A stretch of 64,000 nucleotides of DNA from Rhodoblastus sp963713695 (GCA_963713695.1 CAVQMU010000003.1:317598-381597); one strand, 5' to 3'. Positions 21,298-34,350 are shown, numbered from the stretch's first letter. The notes: generated by a model not told the origin, from the sequence alone. Made by a program: numbers and translations.

Positions 21298-22311
21298 TCA
21301 GGCCGCCCGCTGGAAAGCGGCCGGCGCCGCGCCGGGCGCGACGACAACCTGCGAAATCAGCCAATTGTAGATCCAGCGGACCGTCCAGGCGATCATGTAG
21401 AAGAACGCGGCCATTCCGAGCAGCGTGAAAAGGATGCCAAGGCCCTTGTCGCCATGCGTGAACATGCGCGCCGCGACGCCGTACAGCAGGCCCGTGGGCA
21501 ACAAGACGGCAAGGATCGTCGCGCAAAAACGCCAGAGGATTTGCCAGCCCGAGGCGATGAATTCAAAGGAATGCGAGCCGACGGTCCGTTGGCACATCCA
21601 GCGCATCTTGCCCTTGATCACCCAGGCCCAGCCGATGACCGTGAAAATGGAGAGGACCATCAGGATGTCCCAGCCGAAATAAGCCCAGAAGCCCCCGGTG
21701 AATTCAATATCCAGGGAATTATCGGCGCTGCGCAGGGAGCGGGCGAACCAGCGGACGATCATGTAGGAAACGACGACGATACAGACGTTCCCGACCAGGT
21801 TGACAAGGACATGACCCGGATCCGGCCGGAACGGCGCAGGCCCAAACGTCGCCACATTCCATATCCGGTACGCGGCGGGCCCGATCGCCGCCACGCCCCA
21901 GATGACGAAAAGATGCCCGCAGGACTGGAGCGTGCTTTCCAGTCGCAGCTTCGCGCCATTGGCCAGCGACAGCCGGCTGGCGATCCATCCATAAAACCAG
22001 CGTCCCGCCCAGGGCGCCGTGACGATCAGGGCGACGCCGCAGCCAAAGACAAAACCGCGCCAGATCAGTCCCCATCCGCTGAAGTCGCCGATCATCGGGC
22101 CTTGGCCGGGGGATGCCGAGGGCCCAGGGGCGCCGCCGAAAACCTCCGCAAGGTCCGGGAATTGGCCCGCCGGCGCCGGCTCCCCGCCTTCCGCCCATAC
22201 CAGGCAGTCCGGCGCAATGCGGCCAGCTCTGGCCAAGGCGACGAGTTCGTCCGAGGTCACCGGGCCATTTTGGGCGCCGGAGCGGTCCTTGAAGTAGAAA
22301 TTCCCCGCCAT
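21298..22311 (-). CDS. DUF898 (YjgN-like) membrane protein with N-terminal GYF_2 domain
   Basis: The 337-residue product starts with a short GYF_2-type domain (about residues 1-50: FYFKDRSGAQNGPVTSDELV and a W followed by acidic residues). A Pro/Gly linker leads to a polytopic membrane part with about six to seven helices and the pattern of DUF898. Function is unknown. The start MAGNFYF (ATG 22309-22311) begins the GYF_2 domain; six further upstream residues are unlikely. It is convergent with the DUF2147-like gene. Confidence 0.7.
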   Translation of the reverse strand: MAGNFYFKDRSGAQNGPVTSDELVALARAGRIAPDCLVWAEGGEPAPAGQFPDLAEVFGGAPGPSASPGQGPMIGDFSGWGLIWRGFVFGCGVALIVTAPWAGRWFYGWIASRLSLANGAKLRLESTLQSCGHLFVIWGVAAIGPAAYRIWNVATFGPAPFRPDPGHVLVNLVGNVCIVVVSYMIVRWFARSLRSADNSLDIEFTGGFWAYFGWDILMVLSIFTVIGWAWVIKGKMRWMCQRTVGSHSFEFIASGWQILWRFCATILAVLLPTGLLYGVAARMFTHGDKGLGILFTLLGMAAFFYMIAWTVRWIYNWLISQVVVAPGAAPAAFQRAA

Positions 22312-22400
22312 GATCAAAATCCCCAACAATACGCCGCTTCAAAATGCCTCGGCGGGAATGAAAAAGATGTGACGCAACGTCGTCAAATTGCGCCGAGTCG

Positions 22401-22433
22401 CAAAAAAACGCCAGGCTCGCGAGAGCCTGGCGT
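22401..22433 (-). terminator. Rho-independent terminator of the carboxylase gene
   Basis: ACGCCAGGCTC (22408-22418) and GAGCCTGGCGT (22423-22433) form an 11-bp perfect stem with a GCGA loop. On the minus strand it is followed by a run of seven T. It lies 25 bp after the stop of the carboxylase alpha chain. Confidence 0.85.
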
Positions 22434-22457
22434 CAAAACGCGACGCTGCCAAATGGT

Positions 22458-24465
<2,008 letters not shown>

Positions 24466-24908
24466 ATCTGGCCCCGGAACGAAACGTAGCGGCCTTGGCC
24501 TGCAAGGCCTGAGCGGACGGTTGGATCGGGTCGCCTTGTATGGGAACTCTCGGCCTGCGTCCAGCAGACAAAGGTCATAATCCGACCGGCCTTTTCGCCG
24601 TGGCCCGGATCGGACGGCGTGGGACGCCGATGCGCGGCGCTTGGCCTTGGCGCGCAGCCGATCCCGGCTGTCTGGCTGACCAAACGTTAATTATCCTTTA
24701 AAATCAACTAACAGGGTACTTAAAGCTTGAAAAGCCGAAACAAATGGCGCCTTTCCTTAGGGCATAAGCCTGTTTAGAACGGTTGACTCTGTCAGAAATA
24801 GACTGCTTTATTCCAACAGAGCCATTCTTGGCATACGGTATCATCATGCCGTTGTGGAATATCGTAACGTAATCGCGACAGTGCCGCGTTCGAATTTGGG
24901 GGTTGGGA
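24466..24908. other. Intergenic region without a recognisable gene
   Basis: About 440 bp between divergent genes. The part next to the carboxylase is GC-rich. Positions 24690-24860 are AT-rich and probably hold promoters for one or both genes. No convincing coding frame, RNA gene or riboswitch pattern is visible. Confidence 0.35.
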
Positions 24909-25604
24909 ATGCGTTATTCATCGCACATTATGGCCTTGGCCGCCATGACCGGGCTCATGGCCGGCAATCCCGCGTTCGCGGCGGTGAACAGCTTTGATGA
25001 TGGTTCGTTCACGATAACGGCGACCAATGGGCAGTTGACCTCCGCTTATGCCGGGGCGACGACGTTTACCGACCCGAACACTACGTTTGCCGGCTATACT
25101 GGAAGCGTCACGACGCCTGTGGCCACAATCACCGGCGGATCGCTTAACGCAGGCACCAATCCGGATTCTGGCATCGACAATTCCATCTCCAATTATCTCG
25201 CCGGGGGAACCTCTGGCACGGTGACGATCGCTTTCAACGCCAACCAGCAGTATTTCGGTATGGCTTGGGGTAGCGTCGACGCCGGAAACACGGTGAATTT
25301 CTATGAAGGAGCCACGCTCATCGCCAGCTATACCGGCTCGACATTGAACAACACCGTGGGTCTGCAATATTACCCTGCGGTCGCCAGCTACGTCGATTTC
25401 GTCGCCGACGGTTCGGCGCAATATTTCAACACGGTCACCCTAACTGGATCGGACGATCCTTTCGAGACGGCCAATTACGCATCCGTCGCCGCAACTTCGG
25501 CCGTGCCGGAAGCGTCGACCTGGGCGATGATGCTGATGGGCTTTGTCGGCCTCGGCTTTGCGGGGCTTCGCTCCCGAAAAGCCGCCGTCGCCGCGGCAGC
25601 CTGA
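24909..25604 (+). CDS. PEPxxWA-CTERM exported protein
   Basis: The 231-residue product has an N-terminal signal peptide (cleavage near AFAAV) and a mature beta-rich Ser/Thr/Gly part. The C-terminus is a complete sorting tail: VPEASTWAMM, a hydrophobic helix and a basic RSRK end. Such tails are recognised by exosortase systems and the proteins reach the outer surface or matrix. No exosortase is in the window. The ATG at 24909 is used rather than a TTG two codons earlier. A strong terminator follows 20 bp after the stop. Confidence 0.85.
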   Translation: MRYSSHIMALAAMTGLMAGNPAFAAVNSFDDGSFTITATNGQLTSAYAGATTFTDPNTTFAGYTGSVTTPVATITGGSLNAGTNPDSGIDNSISNYLAGGTSGTVTIAFNANQQYFGMAWGSVDAGNTVNFYEGATLIASYTGSTLNNTVGLQYYPAVASYVDFVADGSAQYFNTVTLTGSDDPFETANYASVAATSAVPEASTWAMMLMGFVGLGFAGLRSRKAAVAAAA

Positions 25605-25623
25605 ACCAGCGCCCCCTCGATCG

Positions 25624-25650
25624 AAAAAGCCGCCTCAAGGCGGCTTTTTT
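25624..25650. terminator. Bidirectional Rho-independent terminator
   Basis: AAAAAGCCGCC TCAA GGCGGCTTTTTT forms a perfect stem flanked by A and T runs. It lies between the convergent PEPxxWA-CTERM gene and the hypothetical gene ending at 25666 and can serve both. Confidence 0.92.
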
Positions 25651-25665
25651 CGTTTCGGATCCGTT

Positions 25666-26154
25666 TCAACCCTGAACGGCCTGCGCCAGCGCCGCCTGCA
25701 CGGCCGGCGCGCGGGCGCGCATCCTGACGGCTTCGACGAAATCCTTCGGCGCGCGATGCGACTCCGCGAGCACATTGGCGAGCAGCGCGAAACTCGCGAG
25801 CGAGCCGCTGCGGTCGGCTTCGGCGAGCAGCCATCCGGCCTGGTCGGGCGTGAGCACGCCAGTCGGCCGCGCCTGCCAGACGACGTGATCGGTCAGGCAT
25901 TCGACGAAAAACTCCACCCATTCCGGGCAGGCCTCGTCCTGGGCGCCGTCCAGTTCGAAGAGCGCGCCGGCCTCGTCGCGCGTCACCACCTCGTCCTCGA
26001 ACATGGCCCGGCGCAATTGCTTGACTTCAGCGGCGGAGAGGGACTTTGGCGAGCGCTTCAGCGACAGGATCAATTCGCGGCGCCCGTGGCGCGCTTGCAT
26101 GCCGAACATGGAAAACTTCGCCGGGCGGCCAGGGGTCATCGAACGCAACTCCAT
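25666..26154 (-). CDS. Conserved hypothetical protein
   Basis: The 162-residue product is soluble and mainly helical, without signal peptide. It has an acidic mid-section (MFEDEVVTRDEAGALFELDG) and a Leu/Ala-rich end (SGSLASFALLANVLAES). The pattern looks like a conserved protein of Hyphomicrobiales but I cannot name a family. Codon use is like its neighbours and it ends on a shared terminator, so it is likely a real gene. Confidence 0.6.
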   Translation of the reverse strand: MELRSMTPGRPAKFSMFGMQARHGRRELILSLKRSPKSLSAAEVKQLRRAMFEDEVVTRDEAGALFELDGAQDEACPEWVEFFVECLTDHVVWQARPTGVLTPDQAGWLLAEADRSGSLASFALLANVLAESHRAPKDFVEAVRMRARAPAVQAALAQAVQG

Positions 26155-26297
26155 CGTTGCATCACGCTAACCCGCCGCGCCTTGCACGAATATAAACAGA
26201 CAAAGTGAACGAATGGAAAGGTTAAGAGTTTGGCATTGACCGGGGGCTTTGCCGTCCGGCCGGTTGTTCTTGCGTTCATTTCGAAAAGGAGACTGTG

Positions 26298-27037
26298 ATG
26301 TCTCGAAAGCTCGCCGCCGAATTTTTCGGCACTTTCTGGCTCGTCTTCGGTGGTTGTGGCGCCGCCGTTCTCGACGCCGCCTTTCCGCATCTCGGCATCG
26401 GCTTCGCCGGCGTCGCCCTCGCCTTCGGCCTGACTGTCCTGACCATGGCCTATGCCGTGGGCGGCATCTCCGGCGGCCATTTCAATCCCGCGGTGTCCCT
26501 GGGCCTCGCCGTCGCCGGCCGTTTTCAATGGTCCGAACTGATCCCCTACTGGATCGTCCAGGTTTTAGGCGGCTTCGCGGCGGCGGCGACGCTTTATGCG
26601 ATCGCTTCGGGCGCCCGGATTTCGCGGCCGGCGGTTTCGCCTCGAACGGCTACGGCGACCTTTCGCCCGGCCATTACAGCCTGCAATCCTGCCTGATCGC
26701 CGAAATCGTCCTGACGGCAGGCTTTCTCGTGGTCATCCTCGGCTCGACGTCGACAGCCGCGCCGGCCGGCTTCGCGCCCCTCGCCATCGGGCTGGCGCTC
26801 ACGCTGATTCACCTGATCTCGATTCCGGTGACCAATACGTCCGTCAACCCGGCGCGCTCGACGGCGGTCGCCTTTTTCGCGCAAACGGCCGCCACGCAGC
26901 AGCTGTGGTTGTTCTGGGTCGCTCCGCTGATTGGCGGCGCGCTCGGCGCGCTGGTCTGGAAGTTCCTGCTGGCGCCGGGGGAATCGCCTGGCCTGATCGG
27001 TCGGGAGCCCGATTCGGCGCGCATGCCGCAGAACTGA
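26298..27037 (+). CDS. aqpZ: Aquaporin Z (one frameshift)
   Basis: The product has both half-pore NPA motifs, HFNPAVS and SVNPARS, with the Arg of the selectivity filter directly after the second. Six membrane helices are evident, as expected for an inner-membrane water channel. The two halves are in different frames; one base seems missing near 26620 in GGGCGCCCGGATTT. Restoring it gives about 246 residues, normal for AqpZ. The ATG at 26298 follows AAGGAGAC. Confidence 0.87.
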
Positions 27038-27050
27038 TGCGAGCAAGACC

Positions 27051-27536
27051 TCAGTCGGCGCTCTTGGCATAGGCGCGGCGATGGTAGAGCAGGCCCGGGC
27101 CCTCGTCGCGCCGCGTCACGCTCTCGACTGCGCCAAAGAACACGTGATGGGTCGCCATATCCTTCACTTCGATCAGGCGGCAGTCGAACGTGGCCAGCGC
27201 GCCTTCGAGCAGGGGCGCGCCGGTGACGCCGCGCCGCCAGACCCCGTGCTTGAATTTCTGTTCGAAATGCTCGTCGGTGCGGCCGGCGAATATTTCCGCT
27301 AAGGCGAGATCGTCGCCGCCGAGCGAATTGACGCTGAACACGCCATTGTCGAGGAAACGCCGCGCCGAGGGCGAGGTGCGGTTGACGCAGACAAGCAGCG
27401 TCGGGGGCTGATCGGAGACCGAGGCCAGCGCGGTGACGGTCATGCCGGCGAGGCCTGCCGCGCCGTCGGTGGCGATCAGATGCACCGGCGAGGCGATTTC
27501 GCTCATCGCGTCGCGATATGCCCTAGCTTCGAGCAT
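27051..27536 (-). CDS. Flavin reductase family protein (RutF/HpaC-like)
   Basis: The 161-residue product matches the flavin reductase-like FMN-binding fold: an early SPVHLIATDG, then GMTVTALASVSDQPPTLLVCVN and FSVNSLGGDD, and HHVFFGAVE near the end. Such proteins supply reduced FMN to a two-component monooxygenase. No monooxygenase is adjacent, so the partner is unknown. The start MLEARAY (27534-27536) is used rather than one seven codons earlier. It is convergent with aqpZ. Confidence 0.8.
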   Translation of the reverse strand: MLEARAYRDAMSEIASPVHLIATDGAAGLAGMTVTALASVSDQPPTLLVCVNRTSPSARRFLDNGVFSVNSLGGDDLALAEIFAGRTDEHFEQKFKHGVWRRGVTGAPLLEGALATFDCRLIEVKDMATHHVFFGAVESVTRRDEGPGLLYHRRAYAKSAD

Positions 27537-27803
27537 CAAAACCTCTTTCGCGCGCAATTTTTGCCGTCTCTTCCCGTTTCGCCTCAGCCTCGGTGCTTAC
27601 ACTGCCCCGAGGCGCCGGGGAAGCTTGGCGGGCGATAATAGTGTCGAAAACGGCTTTCGCCGACAACAACGCCCGCCGGAAACCTCGGCGCCATTCTTCC
27701 GGCCGCCGCAACCGGGCTTGGCCGCCAGAATTCCTGAAGTTGCGGCGCAGGCCTGCCCTTGCTAGCGTCGAGCCCAGCGGCCTGAGCCGATTCTGGACCT
27801 TTC

Positions 27804-28717
27804 ATGGAAATTTTCCTGCAGCAGTTGATCAACGGCGTGACGCTCGGCTCGATCTACGGGTTGATCGCCATCGGCTACACCATGGTCTTCGGCATCATCG
27901 GCATGGTCAATTTCGCGCATGGCGACGTGTTCATGCTCTCCGCCTTCATCGCGCTGCTGCTTCTGCTGCTGTTCACCCAGGTTTTCGCCATTCCCGTCGG
28001 CATCGCCTTCTTCGCCGTCATGCTTCTCACCATGGCGCTGACAGCCTTGTGGAATTTCGTCATCGAACGGGTCGCCTACCGGCGGCTGCGCGGCTCATTC
28101 CGGCTCGCCCCGCTGATTTCCGCCATCGGCATGTCGACGTTTTTGGCCAATTTCGTCACAGTCGCGCAGGGACCCAACAACAAGTCGATCCCGCCACTGC
28201 TCGATCACGTCATCCCGATCACGTCAGGCGGCAGCTATGACGTGACGCTGTCCTACAAGCAGATCCTGATCGTTGCGGTGACCGCGGCGCTTCTCGCCGC
28301 CTTCTGGTTTGTGGTGCAGAAGACCCCCCTCGGCCGGGCGCAGCGCGCCTGCGAGCAGGACGCCAAAATGGCGGCCCTGCTTGGCGTCGACGTCAACCGC
28401 ACCATAGCCCTGACCTTCGTGATCGGCGCGGCGCTGGCGGCCGTCGCGGGCAGCCTGTTCCTTTTGCATTACGGCGTGGTGAAATCCTCCGACGGTTTCG
28501 TTCCCGGCGTAAAAGCCTTTACCGCCGCCGTGCTCGGCGGCATTGGCTCCCTGCCGGGCGCCGTGCTCGGCGGCCTGGCGATCGGGCTGATCGAGACGCT
28601 GTGGGGCCAGTATTTTTCCAGCGACTACAAGGATGTCGCGGCCTTTTCGATCCTGGCGATCACCCTGATCTTCATGCCCTCCGGCCTGCTCGGCCGGCCC
28701 GATGTCGAGAAGGTCTG

Positions 28718-28718
<1 letters not shown>
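27804..28718 (+). CDS. livH: Branched-chain amino acid ABC transporter permease LivH
   Basis: The 304-residue product is an inner-membrane permease of the LivH family: QQLINGVTLGSIYGLIAIGY at the N-terminus and GGIGSLPGAVLGGLAIGLIE near the end. It opens a tightly packed operon livH-livM-livG-livF-DUF6867. Its stop overlaps the livM start (TGATG). The 246-bp gap upstream, divergent from the flavin reductase, should hold the operon promoter. Confidence 0.92.
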
Positions 28719-30054
<1,336 letters not shown>

Positions 30055-30058
<4 letters not shown>

Positions 30059-30978
30059 GCGGGCCGCGCTGGATCGACGACGCCATGCTGCGGGTCGATC
30101 GCCTGACTATGCGGTTCGGCGGCCTGACCGCTGTCAACGACGTGTCCTTTTCCGTCGGCCGCGGCGACATCACCGCGCTGATCGGCCCGAATGGCGCGGG
30201 CAAGACGACGCTGTTCAACTGCCTGACGGGTTTTTACAAGCCCACCGTCGGCCGCATCGGCTTTTCGCCAGCGGGCGCGCTCGACGTGGCGCGGATCGAG
30301 GCGCTGACCGCCACGGGGCGCAAGTTTTCGCGCGACCGCGCGGTCTACCTGCTCGAACGCATGGCCGATTTCGAAATCGCCAAAAGGGCGCGGGTGGCGC
30401 GCACTTTCCAGAACATCCGGCTTTTCGCCGGCATGAGCGTGCTGGAAAACCTTGTCGTCGCCCAGCATCTCGCCCTCACGCCCGCCTCCGGCTACGGCTT
30501 TTTCGGCCTGATCGGCCTGCCCTCCTACCGCCGCGCGGAGCAAGCCGCGGTATTGCGCGCGAAAAACTGGCTGGACAGGATCGGCCTCGTCCATCGCGCC
30601 GACGATCCGGCCGGCGCGCTTCCCTATGGCGACCAGCGCCGGCTCGAAATCGCCCGCGCCATGTGCGCCAATCCCGCCCTGCTCTGCCTCGACGAGCCCG
30701 CCGCCGGGCTCAACGCCGATGAATCGCACGGGCTCGCCGCCCTGCTGCGTGAAATCCGCGACGAGGGCGAGACATCCATCCTGTTGATCGAACATGACAT
30801 GGCCGTGGTCATGGCCATTTCCGACCATGTCGTCGTGCTCGACTACGGCCAGAAGATCGCCGACGGATCGCCCGGGGACGTGCGTGAAAACCCGGCTGTG
30901 ATCGCCGCCTATCTCGGCGTCGAGGAGGACGAGGCCGAGCACGTCGAGGCCCAGTTGAGCGGCGGGGTCGCGCCATGA
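30055..30978 (+). CDS. livG: Branched-chain amino acid ABC transporter ATPase LivG
   Basis: The 307-residue product has Walker A GPNGAGKTT, Q-loop ARTFQNIRLF, Walker B LLCLDEPAAGLN and the switch His of IEHDMAVV. The signature is degenerate: PYGDQRRLEIARAM replaces the usual SYGxQRRLE form, as is common in LivG. An inserted segment of about 30 residues follows the P-loop region. The GTG at 30055 overlaps the livM stop; an ATG at 30085 is an alternative. It couples ATP hydrolysis to LivHM. Confidence 0.9.
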
Positions 30979-31697
30979 GCCCGCTGCTTTCGATCCGCGG
31001 CGCGACCGCCTATTACGGCGCGGTGCAGGCGCTGAAAGGCGTCGATCTCGACGTCGGCGTCGGCGAGATCGTCGCGTTGATCGGCGCCAACGGCGCCGGC
31101 AAGTCGACGCTGATGATGAGCATTTTCGGCGCGCCGCGCCTGCGGTCCGGCAGCATCCTGTTTGACGGCCACGACATCACGGACATGCCGACGCATGAAA
31201 TCGCCCGCCTCTCGATCGCCCAGTCGCCGGAGGGACGGCGGATTTTCGCGCGGATGACGGTGTTCGAAAACCTGCAGATGGGCGCGGCCCTCGCGCCCGC
31301 GAGCGCCCTCGCGGAAAATCTCGACCGCGTCTACGCGATCTTTCCGCGCCTGAAAGAGCGCGCGGGGCAGCGCGGCGGCACGTTGTCCGGCGGCGAGCAG
31401 CAGATGCTGGCCATCGCGCGCGCCCTGATGAGCCGCCCGAAACTGCTGCTGCTCGACGAGCCTTCGCTCGGCCTCGCGCCCCTCGTCTGCCGCCAGATTT
31501 TCGACGTGGTGCGCCGTCTCAACAAGGAAGAGGGACTTTCGGTCTTCCTCGTCGAGCAGGACGCGCATCACGCCCTGAAACTGGCCGATCGCGGCTATGT
31601 CATGGTCACCGGCGCGATCGCCATGCAGGGGCCGGGCAAGGAGCTGCTGCGCGATCCGAAAATCCGCGCCGCCTATCTCGAAGGGGGCGGCGGATGA
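30975..31697 (+). CDS. livF: Branched-chain amino acid ABC transporter ATPase LivF
   Basis: The 240-residue product has Walker A GANGAGKST, the LivF-typical SPEGRRIFARMTVFENL, signature LSGGEQQMLAIARAL and Walker B LLLLDEPSLGLAP. It is the second ATPase of the LIV transporter. Start and stop overlap those of livG and the DUF6867 gene by ATGA, so the five genes form one translationally coupled operon. Confidence 0.92.
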   Translation: MSPLLSIRGATAYYGAVQALKGVDLDVGVGEIVALIGANGAGKSTLMMSIFGAPRLRSGSILFDGHDITDMPTHEIARLSIAQSPEGRRIFARMTVFENLQMGAALAPASALAENLDRVYAIFPRLKERAGQRGGTLSGGEQQMLAIARALMSRPKLLLLDEPSLGLAPLVCRQIFDVVRRLNKEEGLSVFLVEQDAHHALKLADRGYVMVTGAIAMQGPGKELLRDPKIRAAYLEGGGG

Positions 31698-32017
31698 ATT
31701 ATCAATTCGTGCTGGGCGATCCGCGCGTCTTCGCCGGCGTCGTCCTCATCCTCGGCGGCCTCGCCTCGGTCGCGTCCGGCCGCGCCGTGGCGCTCGGCTG
31801 GCGGTCGCTCTGGCTCATGCCGCTGTATGGCCTGCCGCTCGCCTTCGCAATGCGCTTCCTGTGCTGGTCGCTGTTCGGCGAACCGCTCGCCGCCCCGCTG
31901 GCGGCGCTGCTCGCCTATGGCTGGACGCTTTGCGCGCAAGGCGTCGCCTGGCGCCTGACCCATGCGGCGCTGGTCAAGCGGCAATATCCCTGGCTGCAAA
32001 GCGCCGGCAAATCCTGA
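31694..32017 (+). CDS. DUF6867 small membrane protein of the liv operon
   Basis: The 107-residue product has three predicted membrane helices (about residues 12-30, 36-60, 64-85) and a basic C-terminus ending KRQYPWLQSAGKS. A small protein of this type follows livF in many Hyphomicrobiales operons (DUF6867). The role is unknown; position suggests a helper of the LIV transporter. The start overlaps the livF stop (ATGA). Confidence 0.8.
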   Translation: MNYQFVLGDPRVFAGVVLILGGLASVASGRAVALGWRSLWLMPLYGLPLAFAMRFLCWSLFGEPLAAPLAALLAYGWTLCAQGVAWRLTHAALVKRQYPWLQSAGKS

Positions 32018-32133
32018 ATCCGCCCGAAACATTCGACGGCGGTGCGCGGAACCCCCGTGGACGTTCAACGTTACAGCTGGAGCTAAACCCCACGGCTTTC
32101 CGGTGGCGATTCCAAAACGAGGGCCGCATTCGC

Positions 32134-32574
32134 ATGAAAACCCGACTCTCCCTGCTGGCTTTCGCGGCTTTTGGCTTCGGCGCCGGATACGCTCTCACGG
32201 CGTCCTCAGCCGAAACCAAAGCGCCCTTCATCGAGCGCATCTGCAAAAACGATCCCGGCGCGCAAGCCCGCGAGGCCAAGCTCGCCAACCGCCTCGCTGA
32301 ACATCTCAAACTCGACGACAAGCAGAAGGCGGCATTCAAGGACTTCCAGGCGGCCCGGCAAAAGGCGGTCGACGACGTCAAGGCGAAGTTCTGCGACCAC
32401 AGGCCGGATCTCTCGACCTTCAAGGCGCGTCTCGAATTGCACCAGCAATATGTCGAGGACCGGCTCGGGGCGATCAAAGCCGAGAACCCGCTGCTGCTCG
32501 CCTTCTACGACAGCCTCGACGCCGGCCAGAAGGCGAAATTCGACGCCCTCCGCCATAAAATGCGCGGCGAATGA
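32134..32574 (+). CDS. Spy/CpxP-family (LTXXQ) exported protein
   Basis: The 146-residue product has a signal peptide (MKTRLSLLAFAAFGFGAGY) and a helical mature part with the family's twin pattern, LAEHLKLDDKQKAAFKDF and FYDSLDAGQKAKFDAL. Spy/CpxP proteins are periplasmic chaperone-like or stress-sensing helical cradles. ATG 32134 starts the signal peptide; the frame upstream runs through livF and DUF6867. It lies 116 bp after DUF6867 on the same strand, apart from the coupled operon. Confidence 0.78.
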   Translation: MKTRLSLLAFAAFGFGAGYALTASSAETKAPFIERICKNDPGAQAREAKLANRLAEHLKLDDKQKAAFKDFQAARQKAVDDVKAKFCDHRPDLSTFKARLELHQQYVEDRLGAIKAENPLLLAFYDSLDAGQKAKFDALRHKMRGE

Positions 32575-32604
32575 GCGCCGGCTCCAGACAGAGTTGAGGG
32601 AAAG

Positions 32605-33036
32605 ATGATGTTCAAACCCATTTGCTTTGTTCTCGCGCTGACTGTCGCGGGCGGGACTGTCACGCCTTCGGTCGCCGCGCCCCTGCCGCCGCGCAAGCCG
32701 GATTTCTCGGCGCCGGCGCCCGCCATCGAGCAGATCGTCTTGCGCCGCCATCATGTTCGCCGAGGCGGCGGCGGCGGAGCGGCCGCGGCGGCGGCGATGT
32801 TTGGCGCCGTTCTCGGCGGCGTGCTGTCCAACGGCTGCTATTTCAATGATTGCGGCTATTACGATACCGGCGGATATGGCGGCGGCTATGGCGGCGGCGG
32901 CTGGGGCGGTGGACGCGGCTTTCGCGGCGGGAGAGGCGGCGGCTTCCATGGCGGAGGCCGCGGCGGCGGCGGCGGCTTTCATGGTGGAGGCGGCGGTCAT
33001 GGCGGCGGCGGTCACGGCGGCGGCGGCCATCGTTGA
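32605..33036 (+). CDS. Glycine-rich exported protein
   Basis: The 143-residue product has a signal peptide (cleavage near SVAAPL), a short Pro-rich and Arg/His stretch, then a hydrophobic Ala/Gly segment like the Gly-zipper of envelope proteins, and a long Gly-rich tail with GGGFHGGG and GGHGGGGHGG. Two Cys sit in CYFNDC. The His-rich tail might bind metal. Function is unknown. GAGGGAAAG precedes the two ATG codons; either may be used. Confidence 0.7.
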   Translation: MMFKPICFVLALTVAGGTVTPSVAAPLPPRKPDFSAPAPAIEQIVLRRHHVRRGGGGGAAAAAAMFGAVLGGVLSNGCYFNDCGYYDTGGYGGGYGGGGWGGGRGFRGGRGGGFHGGGRGGGGGFHGGGGGHGGGGHGGGGHR

Positions 33037-33112
33037 CCGCGAAAACACATCGACAATCGCCCTGACGGATTGCAAGATCGCTTCCTGACGCTCTGACGCC
33101 CGGAAACAATTC

Positions 33113-34240
33113 ATGCGAAAAAAATACTGGCCTGTCGGCCTGGCCGCCTTGCTGCTCTCGGAATGTCTTGGCGGCTCCGTCCTGGCTCAGGTCAAGATCG
33201 GCGTCGGCGCGCCGGTCACGGGCCCCGACGCGGCCTTCGGCGCGCAACTGAAGAACGGCGCCGAGCAGGCGGTGGCCGACATCAACGCCTCCGGCGGCGT
33301 GCTGGGCCAGAAGGTCGAGGTCAGCGTCGGCGACGACGCCGCCGACGCCAAGCAGGGCCGCTCCGTCGCCAATGATTTCATCGGCCAGGGCGTGACCTTC
33401 GTGGTCGGCCACTTCAACTCCTCCGTCACCATGCCGGCGTCGGACGCGTACAACGAGGCGGGCGTGCTGGAGATCACCCCGGGCTCGACCAATCCGCAGA
33501 TCACCGAACGCGGCATGCCCCTGCTGTTTCGCACCTGCGGCCGCGACGACCAGCAGGGCGCCGTCGCCGCCGCCTGGCTGGTCGCGCATGCGAAGGACAA
33601 GAAGATCGCCATCATCCACGACAAGTCGACCTACGGCAAAGGCCTTGCCGACGAAACCCGCAAGGGCCTCGCGGCGGCGGGCGTGCATGACGTGCTTTAC
33701 GAGGGCCTGAACAAGGGCGAGAAGGATTTTTCCGCCATCGTCTCCAAGCTCAAGTCGGTCGACGCCGACATCGTCTTCTATGGCGGCGTGCACACCGAAG
33801 GCGGCCTGCTGGTGCGCCAGATGCGCGACCAGGGCGTCAAGGCGGTGCTGATGGGCGGCGACGGCATCGCCAGCCAGGAATTCGCCGCCATCGCCGGACC
33901 AGGCGTCGAGGGCACGCTGATGACCTTCCCGCCCGACCCGCGCCTGCGCCCGGAAGCCGCCGCCGTGGTCAAGGAATTCGAGGCGAAGAATTACAATCCC
34001 GAGACCTACACGCTCTATTCCTACGCCGCGGTGCAGGTGATGAAACAGGGCATCGAGCAGGCCAAATCAGTCGATCCCGCCGATGTCGCCAAGGTTTTGC
34101 ACGCAGGCGGGACCTTCAAGACCGTCGTCGGCGATCTCTCCTTCGACGCCAAGGGCGACGTCACCCGCGCCGATTATGTCGTCTACCAATGGCGCAAGAG
34201 CGCGGACGGCAAGATCAGCTATCAGCAGCTTGATAAGTGA
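33113..34240 (+). CDS. livJ: Branched-chain amino acid ABC transporter substrate-binding protein
   Basis: The 375-residue product has a signal peptide (cleavage near SVLAQ) and a LIV-binding type I periplasmic fold, with VKIGVGAPVTGPDAAFG, GVTFVVGHFNSSVTMPAS and EITPGSTNPQITERG lining the ligand site. It delivers branched-chain amino acids or related compounds to LivHMGF, encoded 1.1 kb upstream. Two unrelated small genes lie between, which is unusual. A terminator follows at 34351. The symbol livJ reflects family, not proven specificity. Confidence 0.9.
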   Translation: MRKKYWPVGLAALLLSECLGGSVLAQVKIGVGAPVTGPDAAFGAQLKNGAEQAVADINASGGVLGQKVEVSVGDDAADAKQGRSVANDFIGQGVTFVVGHFNSSVTMPASDAYNEAGVLEITPGSTNPQITERGMPLLFRTCGRDDQQGAVAAAWLVAHAKDKKIAIIHDKSTYGKGLADETRKGLAAAGVHDVLYEGLNKGEKDFSAIVSKLKSVDADIVFYGGVHTEGGLLVRQMRDQGVKAVLMGGDGIASQEFAAIAGPGVEGTLMTFPPDPRLRPEAAAVVKEFEAKNYNPETYTLYSYAAVQVMKQGIEQAKSVDPADVAKVLHAGGTFKTVVGDLSFDAKGDVTRADYVVYQWRKSADGKISYQQLDK

Positions 34241-34350
34241 GATGAGATACACATACTAATACACTGATAAAACGTATTAATTTATTCGATATAGCTCGCA
34301 ATGACGTCGCGAAGCGCGGCGTGAAAATCCCATCCGAGCGATGACGCAAG

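Noticed and set aside
32206..33114. 302-codon minus-strand frame across the Spy-like and Gly-rich genes
   Set aside because: Ala-rich shadow; both plus-strand genes have signal peptides and ribosome-binding sites.
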